From Candolleomyces eurysporus (Eukaryota; Basidiomycota; Agaricomycetes; Agaricales; Psathyrellaceae), in the NCBI GenBank assembly GCA_027579435.1, contig JANBPK010000070.1:1-12028 (forward strand): 12,028 nt of DNA. Reading direction: 5' to 3'. The position numbers and the translations under genes were made by a program. Shown here one piece after another: positions 1 through 5,664 of the stretch. The notes beneath the pieces are model-generated. The model worked only from the letters and a program-made list of their open reading frames with translations. It had not been told where the DNA came from and ran no database searches. The number at the start of each line of letters is the position of its first letter. The first letter of the stretch is position 1.

Positions 1-1064
1 GAGTAGTAGACGTTTATCAGGCGTAAATGGGATCTTCCCCAGACAAGGAGCCATCTCGAAATGGAATGGGAGGGGCGGTACGTCCTTGGGGAAGTTGGTG
101 ATCGTGTGTGTTAGGTAGAAGCCCACCTGGCACGAGTTTCATGGCATTCCGTCAAACGTGCAAACATGGAGATGGATATAGATGCTTACCGAAAATTCAC
201 CTATAAGAATGGTTGAAATCACGAAGCTTCTAACTTCTGGTAAACACACGTACAAGCGAAAAGACAGAGCAAACAGGCAAGAACTAGACAACGCACAAGA
301 CGTTTAGCCCGGGCGAATCAGGTGGAGACTGTCACGGACCTCTGCGGCTTCCAGCATATAGTGCGTGTACCCGAAGAATGGATATCACATCCACAACGAC
401 CATACAGATCCGAGTACCAGCCCTGAATGAAGTGGTCAGCGGACGAGCAATGCCCAGACTGGTTGATTCTCACAGGGCGCCCACGCGAATATAGGTCTGA
501 CAACTAAAAAGTAGTGAGACTCTTTCATAGACAAACATTGGCTTGACGCACAACTGCACGCAGACGAGGACACCGTGCCTTTCATGAGCTTTCCACGGAG
601 GGTTGAATCGATTGTAGAACGTAGAAACTACCTACTTTTGTTGATGGGTTCTTGATTTGCGAACCTATGCAATCCGGTCAGTCTCCCCCGGAGAAGTCCA
701 GCGCTGCCCGTATGGACCGACCTATCAAGATCCCACTGTTGCAGCAAATTAATCCTGTTTGCCTCCTCGTGCTGTGGTGAGAACTGAGGGCTTGCTTACC
801 ATAGTGCTACAAGCCCATAGTACCGACTGAGCAGGTACAAACACTTCGCAAACGACCATCGAGCTCTGCCAGTAGCCGAGTTAACGAGATTTGACCTGCG
901 AGATTAACGTTCAACGCACTTCCAGATGTACTTGATCTACCAGATAATGGAGTCATTCTACCGTGTCAATGGAGGAGAGGGTGATTGAGCGAGATCAACC
1001 GAACCTCGTCGTCAAACGTAGAGAATAGGTCGCATGCGAGGAACGTGATTGCTGCGGCTACCAT
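1..1064 (-). CDS. DUF6533-type integral membrane protein, multi-exon, 3' part outside window
   Basis: Function unknown; the family is a fungal multi-pass membrane protein. I assembled it on the minus strand from GT-AG exons: 1064-1005, 936-920, 865-800, 578-474, 422-340, 283-254, 200-190 and 126-1 (open at the edge). Exon 1 gives an ITFLACD..STFDDE segment, continued by IKYIWKARWSF and LYLLSRYYGL, which is the DUF6533 signature. Exons 4-6 give CQTYIRV, a hydrophobic helix ending ILRVHALYAGSRRV, then another hydrophobic stretch. Donors include GTGCGT, GTAAGC, GTGAGA and GTACGT, and the introns are mostly 51-68 nt. Phases match at every junction. The weak points are the 221-nt intron 799-579, where another short exon may hide, the non-standard donors GTTCGG and GTCCGT, and the 11-nt exon 200-190. 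The start at 1064 is the nearest ATG in frame; an ATG at 1090 is in another frame. The family call is from remembered motifs. Confidence 0.72.
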
Positions 1065-1661
1065 GCGTTTGAGATTCGTAGATCAGTCATCTCGGGTTCG
1101 GCTCAACCAGACTGTGCGCACCTTTTGAATACCCCTCGGCCCTCATCACCGCCAGGACAGAAAGGAGTCCTGCATCCATCGTCAAAAGTGACGTCAAGCC
1201 GTTTGCCCCCGGAGTCCAGGATCCCTGAGCACCCTCCGCTCCCAAGGTCAGCTGAGGAAAGAGGAAGGAAGTCCACAGGAAGGAACGCTGGGATGGACGG
1301 ATTCGAGTAGCAGTCGAACACGGTTGGAAAGAAACATTCCGGACATCACTCGTAGGAGGAAAATTCGACGTCCGCTCAACGCTAGCCTATTTATGTCGTG
1401 GGCGAACGATGGGCGCTGAGATCCGGCTATATCGGATCCTGGGTCGATGTAATCGCAGTATCCGTCGATTTGTATGTTCCTTTTCAAAGTCTTGCCATGC
1501 ATATTATGCAGCGCCAGAATATGTTAAAACTTGAGGAGGAAGGGGTGCTGAACTGGGAGAAGAAGCATGATAAAGGGGGGTCGTCGGTGCCGCAAACAGT
1601 GATTGGCTCAGAGTTGTCTCCCTCAGCATCACGCATAGCCACACGGGCGCTTGTCAATATC
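1065..1661. other. Intergenic region between the membrane protein gene and the NLR array
   Basis: I see no convincing gene here. Short open frames on both strands overlap each other and carry no recognisable motif. The left part should contain the promoter of the minus-strand gene. The last 40 bases or so (from about 1622, CATAGCCAC and the CATTTGCGTCCTACTTC stretch) resemble the sequence just upstream of the intact NLR gene at 8691, so the duplicated unit begins to be recognisable before the pseudogene body. Confidence 0.6.
1189..1196. promoter_or_regulatory. CRE/ATF-like palindrome TGACGTCA
   Basis: A perfect eight-base palindrome, TGACGTCA, lies about 125 bp upstream of the proposed start of the minus-strand membrane protein gene. 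This is the classic binding site of bZIP factors of the CREB/ATF type. One such site is expected by chance every 65 kb or so, and its position just upstream of a start makes a real operator plausible, but only sequence and position support it. Confidence 0.35.
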
Positions 1662-2385
1662 ACCACTCATTTGCGTCCTACTTCACAAACGCGAGGAAAT
1701 GCGTAGCAAAGAACACGACCTTCAACACGTATGGCAGTGTATCCGGGATTGATGGTAAGTGAATTATTGCGATAAAAGCTAGAGAAACCGAGCTGATGGA
1801 CATTCGCACCCCAGCTCTCCAATTCTTATACGAGCATGCCGCTACGGGAGCCATGCACGACTCAGACGAGCGATACCCACCCCCCATGTGCCATTCTCGA
1901 ACTCGCGAGGTCGTCATTCTCCGAATCAAGGATTGGTATGGCTACATGTGGTGCTCCGCCTGTCAGGTGCAGGAAGCCCTAGCGACTATTGCGACCTCTG
2001 GCTCTCCTCATCCATTCTTCATTTTCTGACTTCCTTCACGACTCACGTCTGTCATTGGAGTTCGCCATCAGCATCGGGAAGCGCTTCCCACGGATCCTGA
2101 ATGGATGTCTGGACTGCATGTCCAAGCATCGCTGAGCGAAACGGACAGGGACCACTACCGTTTTACTGTGAAAATGTGGCCAGGCTTGATTCACCTCCAT
2201 GCAACAATTCTCGAAATACCCCAGGCCGAATATCTCAAAACTGTGAGGAAATTGCTTTCAATTGACCGACTAGCGTGGTCAATAACAGCAGACGTCGTTC
2301 AACTTTCTATCGACAATATGGTCGTTTTGACTCTCCTCAGTTCCGAGGCCTCTATAAGCCTCGGGTACTTGTACCCCAGGGCCAA
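1662..2385 (+). pseudogene. NACHT/NLR-like pseudogene with a large internal deletion
   Basis: A broken copy of the genes at 5654 and 8691. Positions 1674-1755 encode the N-terminal leader (AKNTTFNTY, then SGIDGK) with a six-base insertion and a stop right after GK. Positions 1790-1942 encode the segment from ELMDI through the SDERYPPPMCH motif to RIKDWYG. Sequence then jumps, at TATGGC/TACATG, to the part equivalent to about 6899 in the intact neighbour, so roughly 1.07 kb including Walker A, Walker B and the sensor is missing. The downstream part still shows the DFLHDSRLS-equivalent DNA, then SETDRDHYRF, VKMWPG and RKLLSID before homology fades near 2385. An open frame at 2105-2596 reads through this C-terminal part and on into the next copy in a wrong frame. 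No ATPase could be made. Confidence 0.85.
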
Positions 2386-2500
2386 TTGCGCCAAGCTTTT
2401 TCTCTGTTTCGTACATCGTGACGGTGTGAGGGGCGTCCCACTTCAAACACGCGAAGAACTTCGTAGCAAAGAACACAACCTTCAACACGTATGTGTCCGG

Positions 2501-2505
2501 GATTG
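2501..2505. repeat. Left target site duplication GATTG
   Basis: Five-base direct repeat directly left of the LTR-like insertion. It matches the right copy perfectly, and the uninterrupted paralogue has a single copy. Confidence 0.78.
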
Positions 2506-2723
2506 TGACAAAAATGGACCGCTGAGACCGATGGACGTGTCGGTGACGACGACGAGAGCGACGGAAGAGGACTATTCAAGGTACATGATTGACTGAAGCC
2601 TTGTAGTAAGTAGATACAGTAGGTGCTATATATACTAAAGTCTGTGGAGTAAGAAATAGGAGTTTATGAAACAGATGATGAAATTATGGAGTGATGAGAG
2701 CATCGACATAGTAATACTCGACA
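2506..2723. mobile_element. Solo-LTR-like insertion, 218 bp, TG...CA ends
   Basis: The sequence begins TGACAAAAATGG and ends ATACTCGACA, so it has the TG/CA termini usual for long terminal repeats. It is flanked by perfect 5-bp copies of GATTG, the target duplication size typical of LTR-retrotransposon integrases. The empty site is seen at about 8768-8772 in the intact paralogue, where GGGATTGATGG is uninterrupted. A TATA-like run (CTATATATAC) lies inside near 2626. There is no internal coding region, primer-binding site or second LTR, so a solo LTR left by recombination, or a small TRIM-type element, fits best. Family and orientation cannot be told from one copy. Confidence 0.75.
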
Positions 2724-2728
2724 GATTG
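2724..2728. repeat. Right target site duplication GATTG
   Basis: Five-base direct repeat directly right of the LTR-like insertion. Downstream sequence continues as ATGGTAAGC, exactly as in the intact copy at 8773. Confidence 0.78.
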
Positions 2729-3129
2729 ATGGTAAGCAAAACACTATGATAGAAGCCGGCGAATCTGAGCTGATGGACATTTGCACCCCAGCTCTCCAAT
2801 TCCTATACGAGCATGCTGCCACGGGAGCCATGCACGACTCAGACGAACGATACCCGCCCCCTATGCGCCATCCTGAAACTCGGGAGATCATCATCGTTCG
2901 AATCAAGGATTGGTATGGCTTCCAAATCAGGCCTGACAGGCCGATCATGTGGGTCCACGCCCCTGCAGGATATGGCAAGACTGCGATTGCTGGGACCATC
3001 TCCAAGCTGCTGGAAGAGGTGGAAGGCCTCGATTTCAGCCCTCTCGGAGCCACGTTTTATTTCTGGAGGACATCTCCCGAGAGAAACTCCCCCGCACGGT
3101 TCATCATCAGCATCGCCTATCAGCTTGCC

Positions 3130-3784
3130 TGGCACAGACTGCGTCGGTATCGGGCACGAGCAGCAAGTATGTATCATACTCGTGCCCTCGATGGCAGACG
3201 AGAATGTTAAGGCAGCGGAACGGGAAGCGATAAACCGATTAGGCCGGTATCGAGGCGCAATAAAGAGGAACAAGAAAGGGGCGTAAGCACATCATTTCCT
3301 GAACGTTACCGCGTGAATTGGGGCAGTCGACGGCGGAGTAGATGACTCGTCGGATGGCATGAGAGTCGGGGTAGCTGAGGGGGCGGAGACGGTCTTAGTC
3401 TTGGCCTGCCATATTTCAACGCGCCAGCCCCCCACGCGTTTTCAATCGACCTAGACATCGGCAACATAGTTTTTAAAGGCGGTGAGCACTTAATCCTCTA
3501 GTCGATCCAGTCAGCAACCAAGCCAGTTCAACGCCAATCAGCCCAGCGCGAAGAGTGGCAGAGTGGCTGGGTTTGGGGCGGTAGCTGGCAGAGACGATGG
3601 TGGCGGACGATGATGACAACGACGAAGGACGTACCTTTGATCTGAAATCCAAGAACAAAGATACGTCATTTAACACCCTTCCTCTCAACGTCCTCGTGTG
3701 GGGCTGGCTGGGTTGTACACCTTTTCACAAGAGCCATCGTCCACGGAGACCAAATTTCTCTGAACCTCAGATATTCGTAGTGTC
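3130..3784. other. Sequence of unknown origin after the truncated NLR copy
   Basis: No recognisable gene. Just past the breakpoint, 3191-3286 reads as a short, charged 31-residue plus-strand peptide starting MADENVKAAER and ending RNKKGA, followed by a stop. It looks less random than its surroundings but I do not recognise it. From 3300 to 3784 there are GC-rich blocks, a run of GAC/GAT triplets near 3597-3630 and overlapping open frames on both strands, none with family features. No similarity to the NLR copies is visible here. Confidence 0.5.
3152..3187. repeat. Imperfect inverted repeat (bulged hairpin)
   Basis: GGGCACG (3152-3158) pairs with CGTGCCC (3181-3187) and AGTATG (3166-3171) pairs with CATACT (3175-3180). 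The loop is three bases (TAT), and a seven-base bulge, AGCAGCA, sits on the left arm. It lies 20 bp past the point where the truncated NLR copy stops matching its paralogues. Confidence 0.6.
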
Positions 3785-4060
3785 ATTCAATGGTGAGCAT
3801 CGGCTAGATGGGGAGAGGATGAGGGGCAGAGATGGAAAGAGGAGGGGTGGCTCACGTGTTATCTCGTCCAACAAAAGCATCACCGATCCCCTTCTTCTCA
3901 ACACCTGCAGGATTCGACCAAAGGACGGTCCAACGCGTTCCAGTAAGCGAAAATGTACATCCAAATTGCAACCGGCGCCCTTCAGCTGTTCAGGTTGCGG
4001 AGATCCAGGGTGAAGGCATTCCGCGGTGAGGTTGGCGGCCAACACGAGAGCGGGCGGATG
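3785..4060. repeat. Intergenic duplicated module, first copy
   Basis: Blocks here recur at 8012-8190. CATCGGCTAGATGGGGAGAG with the GGGCAGAGATGGAAAGAG stretch that follows corresponds to 8024-8063. AAATTGCAACCGGCG through GATCCAGGGTGAAG and TTCCGCGGTGAGGTTG corresponds to 8118-8163. This copy carries about 130 extra bases between the two blocks. It sits upstream of an NLR relic, as the second copy sits upstream of an intact NLR, so it belongs to the tandem unit. No coding or RNA role is evident. Confidence 0.7.
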
Positions 4061-4141
4061 AGCGAAAGTTTGGAAAGGAAGACCCCTCCTGCGTGGATGC
4101 AATGCTGAACGGTTGACCAATGACGTAGACAGCAATATGTA

Positions 4142-4578
4142 ATGTGGACCAGCGCTTCAGAAATGCAGCGCTGGAAAATCTGAACATTCTCCAGTCCCAT
4201 CGCCTTCCTCTTCATGGCTACACTCATCAGAAGTCTCACCCGGCACACTCGTCAGCTTTCTCCTCGCTTAACGAGCTCTACAGACAGATCATGTATCTTG
4301 CCCTGAGAGCAATCGCCACTCATCACTGAAGTGCTTGAAGACATCTCCACGTGCGAAACCCTTGTCAAACGGGCTGTCGCTCATGTTGTATCCTCGCTAG
4401 AAGCCAGTCTTACTCGCTTCCTAAGCCAAACTCCGGAATCCTGGCCCCAGAGGCTTCACTACGCAGTCGTCAGATTGTTCAAGCTAACAGGACGTTGAAG
4501 CAAGAACATCCGGGGTGCATGATCGCAATGGGAGAGCTCTATGGGCACTTTTTTCAGAACTCTTAGATGTCGTTTGAC
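4142..4578 (+). pseudogene. C-terminal relic of a NACHT/NLR-like gene
   Basis: Four collinear pieces of the family survive. Positions 4142-4212 correspond to the VDRQF...LQSHRLPLS region after Walker B. Positions 4236-4345 correspond to LAHSSSFSSLNALY and the following SNRPI..VLED segment. Positions 4350-4440 correspond to TLIQQAVTHVVSSLEASL and PDSWPQ. Positions 4470-4578 correspond to NQVVQALWTLQQDHPERM to the C-terminus. The stretches between them are deleted, frames change between pieces, and a stop (TAG) falls at 4563-4565 just before the ancestral stop position, TTTGACCGACAT, which aligns with TTTGACTGACAT of the intact copy. Everything N-terminal to Walker B is gone. It is followed by the same 3' flank as the intact genes, so it is a decayed full unit rather than a fragment dispersed by a transposon. 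Confidence 0.85.
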
Positions 4579-4790
4579 CGACATTTCGAAACTCTATTTC
4601 CCACTAGCTGTATATGCCGAAACTATTTTTGTATCCATACATCCCCCAGGTCACATTTCTTTGACTTTTCTCATCGAGGACTACAGTACCGAGCTCAACG
4701 GCCATGTGTGCATACATGCAACCACGCGTTCAGTTCCTAAACATCTGTTTCTGTGTAAGTAATCCTTTTGGCGAATTATTGAGGATAGTA
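4579..4790. repeat. Shared NLR 3' flank, copy 1
   Basis: This stretch aligns with 7664-7840 and 10797-10960. Shared landmarks in order are a TTTGACTTTTCT/TTTGACTCTT block, GGACTACAGTACCGAG, CGCGTTCAGTTCCTAAA and TGTTTCTGTGTAAGTAA, followed by CTTTTGG. It probably covers the 3' UTR and end-processing region of the family. Three diverged copies keep the order and spacing. Confidence 0.75.
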
Positions 4791-5314
4791 CTAGTATCTG
4801 AGATGTAACAAGGGAAATTGTCAGTCCCCCAGCCTCTGAGTCACGAAACGATAGAGTTCCTGGCATAGAATTATTTCAAGCTCTCATCATATTTCACTTA
4901 GAGTTCAACTTTTAAACTTCTCCATGTCTCTGTCGGTCTCCGCATGACCGCGAGCGTCATTTATGACCCAAAAATCAAAGTGAAATGGGTATTCGGTCTA
5001 CTCATCTCACTTGCTCCTGTTCTATCAGTGACAATTCTCCTTCAACGCCTCTTCGAGTTCTCCTTCCAATTTCGTGATCAATTGTACTTTACCGTACTGT
5101 ACCTGTCAAATTTACTAAATTCGATAAGTACAGTATGGCAAATTAACGAATTCCAAAATTTATCTTCAGGCATTCGCCAATACGCTCGAGCTCAGGCTGC
5201 AAAATCATCGACCCGGAACCNAAAAAAAGTAAAGACGTTCATTGATTTTTCACCTTCTCTTCCGAATTCATGACCTCTGTCTGTTCCCACCACGATCCCA
5301 TCAACCTTGGAAAC
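4791..5314. other. AT-richer intergenic stretch, no supported gene
   Basis: An open frame of 109 codons (4944-5273) starts MTASVIYDPKIK and is partly hydrophobic, but it contains an ambiguous base, lacks any family motif and lies in AT-richer DNA, so I do not call it a gene. The block around 4922-4951 (CCATGTCTCTGTCGGTCTCC) resembles 11211-11240 (CCATGCCTCTGTCGATCTCC), and the bases after each also resemble one another, so this too belongs to the duplicated flanking sequence. The promoter region of the NLR gene at 5654 begins at the right end. Confidence 0.55.
5221..5221. other. Ambiguous base (N) before an A7 run
   Basis: Position 5221 is N and is followed by seven A residues. This is an unresolved homopolymer or a collapsed difference between near-identical repeat copies. 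The local length may be wrong by a base or more. Confidence 0.95.
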
Positions 5315-5556
5315 TCACACACGATTCTCTATTCTTTATGAATGACAAGAGAATGGAGGCAATGCGGGAAAGATTATTTGACTCCCTTCATCCTGTCAAA
5401 CTCACTCGTCATATGTAACTAGATTCACCCTGATAGCAGCTCGCACTGGACCGTAAGAGTGTTATTGCGGAAGATTAAAGATAACGCAATCGGCCATTAC
5501 AAATGGTGTGAACAGACACCTATCGATGCCACGCTTCGTTTGCAGTTACCACTACC
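5315..5556. repeat. Shared NLR 5' flank, copy in front of the 5654 gene
   Basis: This aligns with 8246-8690. Landmarks are CACGATTCTCTATTCT with TATGAATGA, GCAGCT.TCACT-type sequence, TATTGCGGAAGATTAAAGATAA, CAAATGGTGTGAAC and CTATCGATGCCACGCTTC. Two stretches found in the other copy are absent here: 161 bp plus AGAT after 5471 or so, and about 42 bp before CAAATGGTG. It probably contains the promoter and 5' UTR. No clear TATA box is visible. Confidence 0.78.
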
Positions 5557-5664
5557 ATGTCGGGGCCGTCAGAAACGCAAGGAACTTCATGGCAAAGAAC
5601 ACGACCTTCAACACGTATGTATTCGGGATTGATGGTAAGCAAATCACTGCGATATGGGACTCAG
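5508..5664 (+). other. Candidate first exon (5508-5614) and 50-nt intron (5615-5664) of the 5654 NLR gene
   Basis: Reading from ATG 5508 gives a short leader followed by RNARNFMAKNTTFNT, the family's N-terminal motif, but in a different frame from the main body. In the paralogue at 8691 the same DNA is read straight through; here a two-base length difference near 5651 shifts the frame. Removing GTATGT...CTCAG (5615-5664) joins codon AC|A and puts the body in frame at KPEPMDI. The ATG usage (5508, 5526 or 5590) is undecided. The alternative is a start at 5654 and loss of the leader. Confidence 0.5.

Larger units (their letters stand above)
2430..3129 (+). pseudogene. NACHT/NLR-like pseudogene, truncated and split by an LTR-like insertion
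   Basis: The N-terminal leader (KNFVAKNTTFNTYVSGI) is encoded at 2430-2505, interrupted by 218 bp of foreign sequence, and resumes at 2724. Excising the insertion plus one 5-bp target copy (223 nt) restores the frame exactly. The rest continues through SDERYPPPM, the P-loop APAGYGKT and the RTSPERNSPA motif, and stops matching after AYQLA at 3129. The remaining open frame (2746-3210, 154 codons) runs a further 80 bases into unrelated sequence. Compared with the intact copies, Walker B, the sensor and the whole C-terminal half are absent. An in-frame TGA at 2427 lies where the intact gene has its ATG region, so the copy was probably already headless. It joins the preceding pseudogene within 50 bp, giving a C-terminus-to-N-terminus junction. 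Confidence 0.87.

Noticed and set aside
1484..1530. ATGCATATTATGCAG resembling the LYMHIMQ codons of the NLR genes
   Set aside because: Too short, and the flanking bases do not align with any copy.
2105..2596. 163-codon open frame taken as a gene
   Set aside because: It is the C-terminal remnant of one NLR pseudogene running in a wrong frame through the leader of the next and into the LTR-like insert.
2839..3273. Long minus-strand open frames opposite the NLR copies (also near 5744-6307 and 8883-9446)
   Set aside because: Same antisense frame recurs in every copy because the sense protein is conserved; codon-bias shadow without independent motifs.
3597..4013. 138-codon plus-strand open frame rich in D, K and R
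   Set aside because: Overlaps the duplicated intergenic module, is not preserved in the second copy at 8012 and has no recognisable domain.
4944..5273. 109-codon plus-strand open frame, partly hydrophobic
   Set aside because: Contains an ambiguous base, no family motif, AT-richer DNA where stops are not evenly distributed, and its start block is duplicated non-coding flank (similar to 11211).
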